Of a DNA stretch of 64,000 bases, positions 1 to 8,930 are shown in pieces. The first letter of the stretch is position 1; each line of letters opens with the position of its first letter. A program made the translations under genes and the position numbers. The notes under the pieces were generated by a model, which was not told the origin of the DNA, made no database searches, and saw only the letters and a program-made list of their open reading frames with translations. The stretch covers positions 1,240,001 to 1,304,000 of the forward strand of contig NZ_VISE01000001.1 of NCBI RefSeq assembly GCF_007827275.1, in the 5' to 3' direction. Source of the DNA: Gillisia sp. Hel_I_86 (GTDB taxonomy: Bacteria > Bacteroidota > Bacteroidia > Flavobacteriales > Flavobacteriaceae).

Positions 1-144
1 TCACTAAGAAAAGCAGCAGAACTCACACATAATATATATCAAATAACTTATACCCTTCCTGATTCTAAACACACTAAATCAAAGCTCCTGAAAATGGATG
101 ATCAGCAGGCAGAATTATATCAAATCATCGAGAAAAATTTCTAG
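1..144 (+). CDS. C-terminal end of an unidentified protein (partial)
   Basis: An open frame enters from the left edge and ends at a TAG at 142-144, giving 47 residues ending in QIIEKNF. I do not recognise the family. The frame is the same as that of the next ORF, with only ten codons between the TAG and its ATG. The two could therefore be one gene split by a nonsense codon, or two adjacent genes. The residues here do not resemble what I know of the middle of DUF3095 proteins, so I favour a separate gene. Confidence 0.35.
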   Translation, partial: SLRKAAELTHNIYQITYTLPDSKHTKSKLLKMDDQQAELYQIIEKNF

Positions 145-174
145 GGTGTTGCAACGCTGAAGACAGGGCGAAAG

Positions 175-564
175 ATGAATGATGAGATGAGAACCAAACT
201 AGGAAAATATGATGGCTTCTATTTGTTGAAAAATTGGTTTACAATGACCTTCGGAAAATACTATTTAAAAAATACCGCATCTGGAAAAAACTATCTTCAG
301 AAATTGGTGGAGCTTACAGATACGCTTACCATAGACGGTAGGATAAATACGGTTATTACCGGCACCCCACAACAACGAAAATCTTTATCTTCTTACTTAG
401 ATCACTTGGAAGAAAAAGGAAAGATCAAATATGGGCTTCATGTTAGTGAACAAAGTGTAATGTCCTGTTATGTGCGGGATATGACGAAAAATGACCATAT
501 CCATTTTGTAGATGGTGCGGGAGGTGGTTATACAAAAGCAGCAAACCAATTAAAAAACAAATAG
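175..564 (+). pseudogene. DUF3095-like protein, C-terminal third only
   Basis: The 129 residues match the C-terminal part of DUF3095 proteins as I remember them: a stretch around LTDTLTIDGRINTVITGTP, then KYGLHVSEQSVMSCYV, and the closing signature HIHFVDGAGGGYTKAA. Full-length family members are about 380 residues, with an adenylate-cyclase-like N-terminal region. That region is absent here: the upstream frame is closed by a TAG at 142-144. The gene is either a 5'-truncated remnant or a nonsense-interrupted copy whose N-terminal part lies outside the window. The family's function is unknown. The family assignment is from memory of the signature; the truncation is read directly. Confidence 0.5.
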
Positions 565-668
565 TTCCCTACTTGGTTTACTTAAGTTATATGCTATTTT
601 TAAAATTTCACATCCACATAGCATCTTTGGGTTTACCTTGGTTGAATTTTAGTTAATATTCAAAACTG

Positions 669-791
669 TCATTTTTCACATAGTAAAGAATCTCAATGAA
701 TTTAAATACTGAATGAATGGAGATTCCTCAATACTTCGGAATGACCACATTTACTCCATGTCATCCTGAACAACGTGAAGGATCTCAATGA
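669..791. repeat. Cluster of degenerate GTCATyCTGA...GGATCTC repeats
   Basis: Three short units lie in tandem: a forward unit ending AAGAATCTCAATGAA, an inverted unit (GGAGATTCC...GGAATGAC) and a second forward unit (GTCATCCTGAA...GGATCTCAATGAA). They belong to the same dispersed family seen in most long spacers of this window. The spacer otherwise shows no gene. Confidence 0.6.
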
Positions 792-807
792 AATAAAAAA
801 TAAAATC

Positions 808-2355
808 TTAATCCAATCCACCTTTTCTGGTGGCATCCCTTGCCTCTGGCCAAGTCATTTGTTCTCCGGTACGTTTGCTAATTGGTAACACCCTTTTTTC
901 TCTTGACGTTCTCTCCGGATCTTCACTTGCCATATAGGCCATTATTGCAGTAAGGATTACATTACTTCTCACATCATCAAAAACAATCTTATCATAAGTG
1001 TCCAAATTAGTGTGCCATGTATAATTCCAATAAGACCAGCTTAATGAACTTAAGCTAAATGCAGGAACGCCCGCTGCGAGGAAAGAAGCATAATCTGATC
1101 CTCCTCCACCTGGAATTCCAGGGAAAGTGGTTTCAATTTCACCAGAGATCTCTTCTGGCACTGCTTCTAGCCAGCTGCCTAAATAATCGTAGGAATTTAA
1201 AAATCCTCCCCCAGAAAGCTTAACCACTCTTCCAGTTCCATTATCCTGATTGAATAATGCCTGGACATTATTTACAATTTCTGGATGATCCTTCACAAAG
1301 GCTCTGGACCCGTTTAGCCCTTGCTCCTCACTGCCCCAATGTCCTGCAATAATTGTTCGCTTTGGATTAGGGTACATTTTCTTTAATATTCTCATCGCTT
1401 CCATCATCACTATGGTCCCAGTCCCATTATCTGTGGCACCAGTTGCCCCATCCCAAGAATCGAAATGGGCCGAAAGAATTACATATTCTTCTGGCTTTTC
1501 AGATCCTTTAATGGTTGCTATCGTATTAAAAGTAGGAACAGCTCCCAATTCTTCAGACTCTGCAACTATTCGCAGTTTTGGTTTATTTCCATATTCTGCC
1601 AATCTGTACACCATTCCGTAGTCTTCCAGGGAAAGTTCTACTGTTGGTATTTTTTTAGTTCGTGCAGAAAAAATCTTATTTGCTCCAAAACCTCGTGACC
1701 AGTTTAATGTGATAATTCCTGCTGCACCAGCATTTTCAAGTGCTTCGGCAATACTTCTATTGGTATATCCAGAATTTATCATTCTTAATCCCCAAGCGTC
1801 AGATTGTGTTTTTCGATCTTCTTTCATTTTTTCAAAAGATACATCTGTAGCAAACTCTTCCCAGTTATAATCTGGTCTCCCAGTTTTTTGAGGCATAGAG
1901 ATCATTACCAGTTTCCCTTTTACCCCAGCTAACATTTTTGCAAATTCTGCTGAATCTTTTGCATCTGGAAGAATAACTACCTCGGCAAGGATTGGTTTTT
2001 TACCAGAACTTGGGCTCCACGCCAATTGCATTCCAGATAAGGATCTTACTCTTGGTTCTATTAAATCGATATGTGTAATTCCGCGTTTCCAGCCTTTCCA
2101 TTCTCCCCACTGCTGATTTTCCGCAGAGATACCCCAGGTTTTATATTTGTTTACCGCCCAATCGTGTGCTTGTTTCATCTCTGGAGTTCCAACTAAACGT
2201 GGCCCAACCACATCCAATAGTTCATGTCCCAGTCTTTCTAGTTGGGAATTCTCTGATGCTTCTTTTATAATATTTTCAATAACTACACCTTGGTCTTGCG
2301 CGAAGAGAACGGCCGAAAAACAGAGTGAGAGGATGAGTAAAAACTTATTTTTCAT
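808..2355 (-). CDS. Secreted M28 family zinc peptidase (carboxypeptidase Q-like)
   Basis: A 515-residue exported metallopeptidase. Residues 1-19 form a signal peptide ending LFAQ. A PA-like insert occupies roughly 120-270, and the M28 catalytic domain follows. Co-catalytic zinc ligands and acid residues are visible: H297 and D309 in SAHFDSWDG...ATDNG, E343/E344 in GSEEQGL, D371 in QDNGTG and H448 in WHTNLDTYD. This order matches PGCP/carboxypeptidase Q-type dipeptidases, which release amino acids from small peptides in the periplasm or outside the cell. The gene stands alone. A TATATTTG box lies 31 bp upstream of the ATG on the same strand. The family is secure; substrate specificity is inferred. 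Confidence 0.92.
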   Translation of the reverse strand: MKNKFLLILSLCFSAVLFAQDQGVVIENIIKEASENSQLERLGHELLDVVGPRLVGTPEMKQAHDWAVNKYKTWGISAENQQWGEWKGWKRGITHIDLIEPRVRSLSGMQLAWSPSSGKKPILAEVVILPDAKDSAEFAKMLAGVKGKLVMISMPQKTGRPDYNWEEFATDVSFEKMKEDRKTQSDAWGLRMINSGYTNRSIAEALENAGAAGIITLNWSRGFGANKIFSARTKKIPTVELSLEDYGMVYRLAEYGNKPKLRIVAESEELGAVPTFNTIATIKGSEKPEEYVILSAHFDSWDGATGATDNGTGTIVMMEAMRILKKMYPNPKRTIIAGHWGSEEQGLNGSRAFVKDHPEIVNNVQALFNQDNGTGRVVKLSGGGFLNSYDYLGSWLEAVPEEISGEIETTFPGIPGGGGSDYASFLAAGVPAFSLSSLSWSYWNYTWHTNLDTYDKIVFDDVRSNVILTAIMAYMASEDPERTSREKRVLPISKRTGEQMTWPEARDATRKGGLD

Positions 2356-2385
2356 AAAAAAGGGTTTGAGTTAAATTATGTTCTT

Positions 2386-2393
2386 CAAATATA
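2386..2393 (-). promoter_or_regulatory. TANNTTTG -7 box for the M28 peptidase gene
   Basis: The minus strand reads TATATTTG, a perfect match to the Bacteroidetes -7 consensus, 31 bp before the ATG. No clear TTG -33 element is seen at the usual spacing. Confidence 0.4.
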
Positions 2394-2451
2394 TCTTTTT
2401 TTATGTATATCCGTTTTCTGTTCTTAAAGTTCTTTCGTCACCCTGAATTTT

Positions 2452-2530
2452 TTTCAGGGTCTCAATATTGCATTGATGTACATTGAAATGAGATTCTGAA
2501 ACTACCGAACGGTCGGGACAGAATGACGTC
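2452..2530. repeat. 79-bp repeat, inverted copy of 15891-15969
   Basis: This block matches the reverse complement of 15891-15969 at 76 of 79 positions by eye. It contains a hairpin around ACCGAACGGTCGGG and ends in GAATGACGTC. It fills the 2356-2937 spacer together with the element at 2702-2795; I see no gene in that spacer. Confidence 0.8.
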
Positions 2531-2701
2531 ATTTTTCAGTTTAGAATACTTTACGGACAAACAATCTTTTTTTAACATAACATGTTTCCCTTGTTCCCAA
2601 CTCAAAAAAATTTAAATTGGTTACTCGCTATACTCATATTTTTCGTCTTGCTAAGGCCAGTGATAAAAAAATCATCTAGCTTGGAATAACTACAAATCAG
2701 A

Positions 2702-2795
2702 ATTGTCATTCTGAAGGAAACGTAGTGGACTGAAGAATCTCAATAAAACAGAATTAATATAACTAGAGATCCCTCCTAAGGTCGGGATGACATAT
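2702..2795. repeat. ~94-bp REPIN-like element, inverted copy of 28834-28925
   Basis: It begins TTGTCATTCTGAAGG and ends GGTCGGGATGACAT, so its ends form a near-perfect inverted pair (TGTCAT/ATGACA). The inside carries two unlike arms, GACTGAAGAATCTCAAT and AGAGATCCCTCCTA. The whole unit reappears in reverse orientation at 28834-28925 with a variable middle of about 20 bp. Confidence 0.75.
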
Positions 2796-2937
2796 GAATA
2801 AAATTGTAATGCCGTTCCAAAGGTTTTAGTGAGGGAGTGTTTTCCAAATAATTGGAAATCCAAAAAAAATTATAGATCCTTCTATAAACTCTATCTTTTT
2901 GTTACGATCTTGCAATTGGATTCTTAAAGAAAATTTT

Positions 2938-4161
2938 ATGGATATCGAGTTTGTAAGAGATAAATTTCCGTCCCTAAAAAGGGGCTATACGTTTATGGAC
3001 AATGCCGGAGGCTCACAAATATTGGGCAGCAGTATTAATTATATTTCTGAATATTTCTTAAACTATAATGTGCAATTAGGTGCTTCTTATGAAATTTCTG
3101 CCAATGCCGGGAAAGCACTAAAAAATGTGACCGAAGAAGTTTCTGGGTTTTTAAATGCAGCTAACTCCAAAGAGATCATTATTGGACCGTCTTCCACAAT
3201 GCTATTAAGGATCTTAAGTATTTGTATCGGCCATAATTGGCAAGCTGGGGACGAAGTGATTATAACAAACACCGATCATGAAGCAAATATTTCTTGCTGG
3301 AAAGACCTTGAAAAAAAAGGAATAAAAATCAGGGTTTGGAAGGTGAACCCAGAATCTTTTGAACTGGAGCTAAATGATCTTTCTAATTTATTGTCCAGTA
3401 AAACAAAGCTGGTAGCGCTAACGCATTGTTCCAATGTTTTGGGAACTATAAACCCTATCAAGGAAATAGCGAAGATCGTTCATGAAGCCGGTGCGCTCAT
3501 TTGTGTGGATGGGGTTGCTTTTGCACCCCATAGACGAGTAGATGTTCAGGATTTGGATGTAGATTTTTATGTGTTTAGCTGGTATAAGGTATATGGCCCC
3601 CACCAAGCTGTGATGTATGGAAAATTGCCACTTTTGATCAATATGCCCGGCATTAATCATAACTTTTTTAAAGCTGAAGATGTTCCCTATAAATTTCAGC
3701 CCGGGAATTATAATTTTGAACTCACTTATGGTTTAAAGGCTATTCCTGCGTATTTGATAAATTTCTATGATCATCATTTTCCCAACAATAAATTCAGTAA
3801 CAATGAAAAATTTGAGGCCAGTTTTGAATTGATCGCAAATTACGAAGCTCAATTGGCGCAAGAACTTTTAAGCTATTTAAAATCTGTTGAAAGGGTTAAA
3901 ATTATTGGAAGCTCCAAAGCAGGTTCCACTGTTCGGGTTCCTACCATCTCCTTTATTCATCCAGAATTCAAAAGTTCTCAAATTGTTGAGCTAGTAGATA
4001 AAAAACATATTGGGATTCGGTTTGGGGATTTTTATGCAAAACAGCTTATTAAAGATCTGGATCTGGAACAATATGAAGGGGTGGTGCGGGTGAGTTTGGT
4101 GCATTATAATACGCTGGAAGAGGTACAAAAATTAATTGCCGTTTTTAAAAATGTCTTTTAA
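2938..4161 (+). CDS. Class V aminotransferase, cysteine desulfurase-like
   Basis: A fold-type I PLP enzyme of 407 residues from the ATG at 2938. An in-frame TTG at 2899 would add 13 residues of no family character and is not favoured. The N-terminus (FVRDKFPSLKRGYTFMDNAGG) and the segment NYNVQLGASYE are typical of the cysteine-desulfurase-like family TIGR01976. The cofactor aspartate is D191 in ICVDGVAFAPH and the Schiff-base lysine is K217 in FSWYKVYGPH. Members lack proven desulfurase activity, so the substrate is unknown. The gene stands alone and converges on pncA. Confidence 0.85.
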   Translation: MDIEFVRDKFPSLKRGYTFMDNAGGSQILGSSINYISEYFLNYNVQLGASYEISANAGKALKNVTEEVSGFLNAANSKEIIIGPSSTMLLRILSICIGHNWQAGDEVIITNTDHEANISCWKDLEKKGIKIRVWKVNPESFELELNDLSNLLSSKTKLVALTHCSNVLGTINPIKEIAKIVHEAGALICVDGVAFAPHRRVDVQDLDVDFYVFSWYKVYGPHQAVMYGKLPLLINMPGINHNFFKAEDVPYKFQPGNYNFELTYGLKAIPAYLINFYDHHFPNNKFSNNEKFEASFELIANYEAQLAQELLSYLKSVERVKIIGSSKAGSTVRVPTISFIHPEFKSSQIVELVDKKHIGIRFGDFYAKQLIKDLDLEQYEGVVRVSLVHYNTLEEVQKLIAVFKNVF

Positions 4162-4206
4162 CCTAAACAACCCCAGATACCCGCGGCAGGCTGGTACAAA
4201 AACTCT

Positions 4207-4815
4207 TTATTTTACTTCTGAAGTTGCAATTATGTTACCTCCTGCGTGTAGGATTGCTTTTTTTGCCTTTTCAAAATCTACTTCGGAAATGGCTCTGGTG
4301 GCATCCTCCAGCAAGATGGCTTCAAAACCTTCATTTAGAGCATCCATAACCGAGAAATACACACAATAATCTGCCGCCAGGCCACAAAAGTATAAAGTGG
4401 TCACTCCTTTTTCTTTGAAATACCCTGCAAGCCCTGTAGATTTTAAATGCGCATTATCGTAAAATCCACTGTAACTATCTATATTTTTATCGGTTCCTTT
4501 TCTAAAAATGGCTTCTATTCTTTCCGTATGCAATTTAGGATGAAATTCGGCCCCTTTCGAATTCTGAACGCAGTGAACCGGCCATAGTTTCTGATCCATT
4601 CCATGCAGCTTGATACTTTCAAACTCCTTCTTTTCCGGATGGTTTTCAGCAAAACTGGAATGATCCTTTGGATGCCAATCTTGGGTTGCGATCACCAAAT
4701 CGAATTTATTTTGAAGTTCATTTATGATAGGAACAATTTCATCCCCCCCGGGCACAGCCAATGATCCGCCGGGAATAAAATCGTTTTGCATGTCTATAAT
4801 TACCAGTGCCTTCAT
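4207..4815 (-). CDS. pncA: Nicotinamidase
   Basis: Hydrolyses nicotinamide to nicotinate in the NAD salvage (Preiss-Handler) route in the cytoplasm. The 202 residues align along their length with known PncA. The catalytic triad is D8 (IIDMQNDF), K106 (FRKGTD) and C151 (ADYCV). Metal ligands D46, H48 and H52 lie in TQDWHPKDH, with H81 in WPVHCV. The start codon is separated by one base from the stop codon of pncB, so the two are co-transcribed and act in succession. Confidence 0.95.
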   Translation of the reverse strand: MKALVIIDMQNDFIPGGSLAVPGGDEIVPIINELQNKFDLVIATQDWHPKDHSSFAENHPEKKEFESIKLHGMDQKLWPVHCVQNSKGAEFHPKLHTERIEAIFRKGTDKNIDSYSGFYDNAHLKSTGLAGYFKEKGVTTLYFCGLAADYCVYFSVMDALNEGFEAILLEDATRAISEVDFEKAKKAILHAGGNIIATSEVK

Positions 4816-4816
4816 T

Positions 4817-6220
4817 TTACCTTTTATATTTTTTTAATAGCGCTTCCCGCTCTTTCTTCAGCATCTTGCTAATCCCAACTTTATATTTGTGAGGGTTATC
4901 AAAGCGTTTGTATTCTGTTGGTAAACCCTCCAATCGTTCACGGGAATATTCCGCAATTTCTTTTAGGCTTCTAGGCTCTTGCGTTTTTTTGCCATTTTTC
5001 ATCACTAAATGCAACAATGCTTCAATCCTACAATTTTTTACAGGCAATGATTTCAATATTTCCTGCGGATCATAAATCCTTGAAACCTCCTCTTCCTCCC
5101 TCATCGTAATTGCATCGGCTCCTATAAGTTCTCCTTTTGCATTCATCAATCTAAAAACCTGCTTTTTATGCGGAATAGTAACTTTGGAAAGGCTTTCAGA
5201 AATCTTCAACCGGGGAATGCCGTTGGAAACAGCCAGTTTATAAACGCCATCTAGAGCCCCATCAGGATCTCCAGTCACCAAATTGGTCCCCACTCCAAAA
5301 ATATCTATCGGGGCTTTTTGTTCCAGTAAACTCTTAATCACATATTCATCCAACTGATTGGAAGCTGCTATTTTCACATACTCAAGGCCCGCTTCATCAA
5401 GTATTTTTCTGCTTTCTCTTGCCAAATAAGCCAAATCCCCACTGTCCAATCTAATACCCATTAATTGTTCTCCCTGCTCTTTCATTTCTTTTCCAATCTT
5501 AATAGCATTGGGAAGACCACTCTTAAGTGTATTATAAGTATCCACAAGGAGCACACAATCTTTTGGCCTCCCTTGGGAAAAGGCCCTAAAAGCCGTTATT
5601 TCATCATCATAGCTTTGAACAAAGGAATGTGCCATGGTCCCAGAAACCGGAATATCGAAATTTTTACCTGCTACCACATTGCTTGTGCCATCAAATCCGC
5701 CCACAATGGCTGCCCTACTTGCATAATATCCACCAGGGCCATGTGCCCTGCGCAAACCGAATTCAAGCAAAGTTTTATCTTTTGCTACCAATCGTACCCT
5801 ACTTGCTTTCGTGGCGATCAAGGTTTGAAAATTTAAAAGGTTAAGGAGCATGGTTTCTATAATTTGTGCTTCTATAATATTGGCTTCTACCTGCAGTATG
5901 GGCATATTCGGAAATAAAATATCGCCCTCTTTTGCAGCCATGATATTCCCGGAAAATTTAAAGTTTTTAAGGTATTCCAGAAATTTCTTGGAATAGTTTT
6001 GCTTTTTTAAATAAGCCAGATCCTCCTTACTAAATCTAAGGTTCTCAAGGATTTCCAAAAGATCTTCCAATCCGGCAAAGATAGCATAGCCACCTTCAAA
6101 AGGCAACTTTCTAAAATAGTAGTCGAAAACTGCTGAATGTTCTTTTTGTCCATTTTCAAAATAAACCTGCGCCATTGCAAGTTGATATTGATCGGTATAG
6201 GTAGCGGTAAAATTGATCAT
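4817..6220 (-). CDS. pncB: Nicotinate phosphoribosyltransferase
   Basis: Converts nicotinate and PRPP to nicotinate mononucleotide, the step after PncA. The 467-residue protein shows the family's core: LEFGLRRAHGPGG near residue 155, GTMAHSFVQ near 193 (holding the phosphorylatable histidine region), the LVDTYNTLKSG loop and GIRLDSGDLAYL. It is the first gene of the pncB-pncA pair. A tenfold heptamer repeat lies 52 bp upstream of the start codon, in what should be the promoter or leader. No TANNTTTG box was found between the repeat and the ATG. Confidence 0.95.
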   Translation of the reverse strand: MINFTATYTDQYQLAMAQVYFENGQKEHSAVFDYYFRKLPFEGGYAIFAGLEDLLEILENLRFSKEDLAYLKKQNYSKKFLEYLKNFKFSGNIMAAKEGDILFPNMPILQVEANIIEAQIIETMLLNLLNFQTLIATKASRVRLVAKDKTLLEFGLRRAHGPGGYYASRAAIVGGFDGTSNVVAGKNFDIPVSGTMAHSFVQSYDDEITAFRAFSQGRPKDCVLLVDTYNTLKSGLPNAIKIGKEMKEQGEQLMGIRLDSGDLAYLARESRKILDEAGLEYVKIAASNQLDEYVIKSLLEQKAPIDIFGVGTNLVTGDPDGALDGVYKLAVSNGIPRLKISESLSKVTIPHKKQVFRLMNAKGELIGADAITMREEEEVSRIYDPQEILKSLPVKNCRIEALLHLVMKNGKKTQEPRSLKEIAEYSRERLEGLPTEYKRFDNPHKYKVGISKMLKKEREALLKKYKR

Positions 6221-6272
6221 TTTTGGAATACTATGTTTAAGGGAAGGGAAATTACGAAATTATGGGGACAGT

Positions 6273-6345
6273 TGTGAGGTGTGAGGTGTGAGGTGTGAGG
6301 TGTGAGGTGTGAGGTGTGAGGTGTGAGGTGTGAGGTGTGAGGTGT
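6273..6345. repeat. Tandem heptamer TGTGAGG, ten copies
   Basis: Ten perfect copies of TGTGAGG run from 6273 to 6342, followed by a partial TGT. The array is upstream of pncB and is not coding. Perfect copies suggest recent or ongoing slippage. Confidence 0.97.
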
Positions 6346-6426
6346 AAAACTAAAAAAGTGAATAAGGTTAACAATTATAGCTGGAAATACTTATTAAAAC
6401 TTTTAAAGCAGAAAAGAATATAAAAC

Positions 6427-6456
6427 AAAAAAGCCCGACAGTTATGTCAGGCTTTG
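6427..6456 (-). terminator. Rho-independent terminator after tRNA-Asn
   Basis: On the minus strand an AAGCCTGACA / TGTCGGGCTT stem with a TAAC loop is followed by a T run. It sits just past the tRNA 3' end. Confidence 0.8.
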
Positions 6457-6458
6457 TG

Positions 6459-6532
6459 CTCCTCCTCTTGGGCTCGAACCAAGGACCCTCTGATTAACAG
6501 TCAGATGCTCTAACCAACTGAGCTAAGGAGGA
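6459..6532 (-). tRNA. tRNA-Asn (GTT)
   Basis: The minus strand folds into a complete 74-nt cloverleaf. The acceptor stem is TCCTCCT/AGGAGGA with discriminator G. The anticodon stem is TCTGA/TCAGA around loop CTGTTAA (anticodon GTT). The T arm is CTTGG-TTCGAGC-CCAAG. CCA is not encoded. A promoter lies about 100 bp upstream and a terminator follows directly. Confidence 0.97.
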
Positions 6533-6635
6533 AACTATATTTTTATGCTTCTTTAAGAACGTAGTTGCATTTTCAAAGATCCCAATTCTTAATCTGGACC
6601 TGCATTCGAGACTTAATATTTCTCTTTTGCGGTTG

Positions 6636-6667
6636 CAAATATAAATCAATTTTTGAACGCCCACAAA
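6636..6667 (-). promoter_or_regulatory. Promoter for tRNA-Asn (TTTG-N20-TATATTTG)
   Basis: The minus strand shows a -33 TTTG at 6664-6667, a 20-nt spacer and a perfect -7 box TATATTTG at 6636-6643. This is the most complete Bacteroidetes consensus promoter I found. It implies a precursor leader of roughly 97 nt before the tRNA. Confidence 0.7.
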
Positions 6668-6733
6668 ACAAAAAACCACTTTTTTTTTCGAATATCTGGT
6701 TAATTGTGGTCAGCCATTTTTAGTGCATCCCAA

Positions 6734-8050
6734 TTAGTCAAATAACCAGCGGTATAAATCGTTTCCATTTGCAAAAAGCACTAAGGCAATTATAATAAAG
6801 AAGCCTATCAATTGTGCAAATTCCATGACTTTTTCATTTGGGGTCCTCCCTGTAATAATTTCATATAACAAAAACATTACGTGTCCACCGTCCAATGCTG
6901 GAATTGGTAGGATATTCATAAATGCTAGGATAATGGAAATTAAAGCTGTAGCCAACCAAAACCCTTGCCAGTCCCATGCATCTGGAAAAAGACCTCCAAT
7001 AGCACCAAAACCACCTACTTGGGTTGCGCCTTTCGCGGTAAAAATATATTTGAATTGCGCGACATAATCGTGCAAGGTCCAGTATCCATAACTAAAACCT
7101 TCTTTGATACTTTCTGAAAATCCATATTCCCTAGTTTGCACATCAAAATCCCTTTTGCTGGAAACCCCAAGGATCCCATCTTCATCTGGTGTAACCAAAG
7201 CGCTCCTAATTTCACCATCCCTTTTAAAGACGATTTCTACTTCTTTTTCTTTGTTTTCAGCAGTTATTGGTGCTAATTCATGCCAATAGCCTATTTCTTG
7301 TTTGTTTATTGAGATCAAACTATCTCCCTTTTTAAGACCCGCTTTTCCTGCCGCTAAATCGGCTACTACCGTATCTATAACCGCATTCTGGATGGGCACA
7401 AAAGGCTGCATAACCCCTTCTTCAAACATTTTTGAACCAATATCCTCTGGGATCGCAATAGTTTCGGTTTCTCCATTTTGGTGGATCACCGTAATATTTT
7501 TTATATCCCTCATAAATAGGAAACGGTTAACATCTATGCTATTTTCAAATTCCTCCCCGTTCACTTTTAAGATCCTGTCGCCATCTTCAAAACCAAATGC
7601 CTTAAACTCTTCAGCAACAGCAAATCCACGAGGCATATCCTCAGGTCCCACAAAAGAACTTCCCCAAACAAACAGCACCATCATGTAGATAAGAAAACCT
7701 AAAACCAAGTTCACGGTCACCCCTCCCAACATAATGATAAGACGTTGCCATGCGGGCTTACTTCTAAACTCCCAAGGTTTTGGAGGAAGCGCCATTTGCT
7801 CCTTGTCCATACTCTCATCTATCATCCCGGCTATTTTTACATAACCTCCCAAAGGCAACCATCCAAGACCATACTCTGTTCCCCCGATTTTTTTCTTGAA
7901 AAGGGCGAATTTAACGTCGAAAAACAAGTAGAATTTCTCTACCCTTGTCTTAAATAACTTGGCCGGTATAAAGTGTCCGAACTCGTGCAAAACGATTAGT
8001 AAGGACAAACTAAGGATTAGCTGTATTGCTTTTATTAAAAATGGATCCAT
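6734..8050 (-). CDS. rseP: Site-2 protease RseP family
   Basis: An inner-membrane zinc protease that cleaves transmembrane substrates such as anti-sigma factors. The zinc motif HEFGH is at residues 22-26 in the first membrane helix, and the second catalytic motif (PIPALDGGH) lies near residue 380. Two PDZ-like segments lie between them. I start at the ATG at 8050 (MDPFLIK), which has AGAGAGA just upstream. An ATG 30 bp further out would add ten polar residues before the helix. Length (438) fits the family. A TACTTTTG box lies 28 bp upstream. Confidence 0.93.
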   Translation of the reverse strand: MDPFLIKAIQLILSLSLLIVLHEFGHFIPAKLFKTRVEKFYLFFDVKFALFKKKIGGTEYGLGWLPLGGYVKIAGMIDESMDKEQMALPPKPWEFRSKPAWQRLIIMLGGVTVNLVLGFLIYMMVLFVWGSSFVGPEDMPRGFAVAEEFKAFGFEDGDRILKVNGEEFENSIDVNRFLFMRDIKNITVIHQNGETETIAIPEDIGSKMFEEGVMQPFVPIQNAVIDTVVADLAAGKAGLKKGDSLISINKQEIGYWHELAPITAENKEKEVEIVFKRDGEIRSALVTPDEDGILGVSSKRDFDVQTREYGFSESIKEGFSYGYWTLHDYVAQFKYIFTAKGATQVGGFGAIGGLFPDAWDWQGFWLATALISIILAFMNILPIPALDGGHVMFLLYEIITGRTPNEKVMEFAQLIGFFIIIALVLFANGNDLYRWLFD

Positions 8051-8077
8051 TCTCTCTGCTTCAAATTTTAAATCGCA

Positions 8078-8085
8078 CAAAAGTA
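8078..8085 (-). promoter_or_regulatory. TANNTTTG -7 box for rseP
   Basis: The minus strand reads TACTTTTG 28 bp before the rseP ATG. If it is used, the upstream ATG at 8080 lies within the promoter, which supports the shorter start. Confidence 0.4.
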
Positions 8086-8156
8086 ACCTTTTAATAACTC
8101 CTAAAAAAGTATAAATTCCCGCGGAAATCTCCCCTTCAGAAATTTTAGGGCTTCCA

Positions 8157-8189
8157 TTGCCTGTAATTAGTTAGAAGACTTTAATTTTG
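8157..8189 (+). promoter_or_regulatory. Promoter for the SCO1 gene
   Basis: TTG at 8157-8159, a 22-nt spacer, then TAATTTTG at 8182-8189, a perfect TANNTTTG. The -7 box ends 16 bp before the ATG. Confidence 0.5.
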
Positions 8190-8205
8190 CATCAAATCAT
8201 AATTG

Positions 8206-8874
8206 ATGCTCCGGTTTTTTTCTAAATACAAACCTCTTGCCATAGTACTTGGTATTTTATCTATTATAATAATTTTCAGCATTTATAATCTACTGAAGCC
8301 TAAAGAGAAATTACCCATTTTTCAACCAGATATGGTGAATGCCGAGTTGGTGGACACCACTGTTCAATATGTTAGAAAATATCATAAAATAGCAGATTTT
8401 GAGCTATTGAATCAAAACGGGGAAACCATCACGCAAGATACCTATAAGGACAAGATCTATGTTGCAGATTTTTTCTTTACCACCTGTCTCACCATTTGCC
8501 CAATAATGACCGGGCATATGCTGAAAATTCAGGAGCGATTAAAGGAGGATCCAGAAGTGCTGCTACTCTCCCACACGGTGATTCCTGTTGCAGACAGTGT
8601 TCCGCAGCTTAAAAAATATGCATTGGAAAAAGGGGTAAATGATGCAAAATGGAATTTGGTTACCGGGGACAAAAAACAGATCTACGAACTAGCCCGAAAA
8701 TCATATCTGGCAACCAAAACCGATGGCGATGGCGGGCCTTATGATATGATCCATACCGAAAATTTTATTTTGGTGGACAAAGAAAAAAGGATTCGAGGGT
8801 TTTACGATGGCACAAATGCCGAAGCCATTGAAGATTTAATGGAGGACATCCAAATCCTAAAAGCCGAATACTAG
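8206..8874 (+). CDS. SCO1/SenC family copper chaperone
   Basis: A membrane-anchored thioredoxin-fold protein that delivers copper to, or keeps reduced, the CuA site of cytochrome oxidase. Residues 9-29 form an N-terminal membrane anchor. The copper-binding set is complete: C94 and C98 in TTCLTICP and H183 in DMIHTENF. I use the ATG at 8206; a TTG directly before it is unlikely. In many flavobacteria this gene sits near respiratory genes. Here its neighbours are the feo genes, so co-regulation is possible but not shown. Confidence 0.92.
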   Translation: MLRFFSKYKPLAIVLGILSIIIIFSIYNLLKPKEKLPIFQPDMVNAELVDTTVQYVRKYHKIADFELLNQNGETITQDTYKDKIYVADFFFTTCLTICPIMTGHMLKIQERLKEDPEVLLLSHTVIPVADSVPQLKKYALEKGVNDAKWNLVTGDKKQIYELARKSYLATKTDGDGGPYDMIHTENFILVDKEKRIRGFYDGTNAEAIEDLMEDIQILKAEY

Positions 8875-8922
8875 CAATTATACTTTTCTTTGCTAAACTT
8901 TTTATAAGACCTTTTTTTAAAC

Positions 8923-8930
8923 TATTTTTG
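8923..8930 (+). promoter_or_regulatory. Possible -7 box for feoA
   Basis: TATTTTTG lies 27 bp before feoA. No convincing -33 box precedes it. An AATCTAAA half-site at 8945-8952, between box and gene, equals the right half of the palindrome at 13498-13513, but the left half is poor. Confidence 0.35.

Noticed and set aside
6273-6345. Heptamer array as a CRISPR or centromere-like iteron set
   Set aside because: Units are 7 bp with no spacers and no cas or rep gene is nearby.
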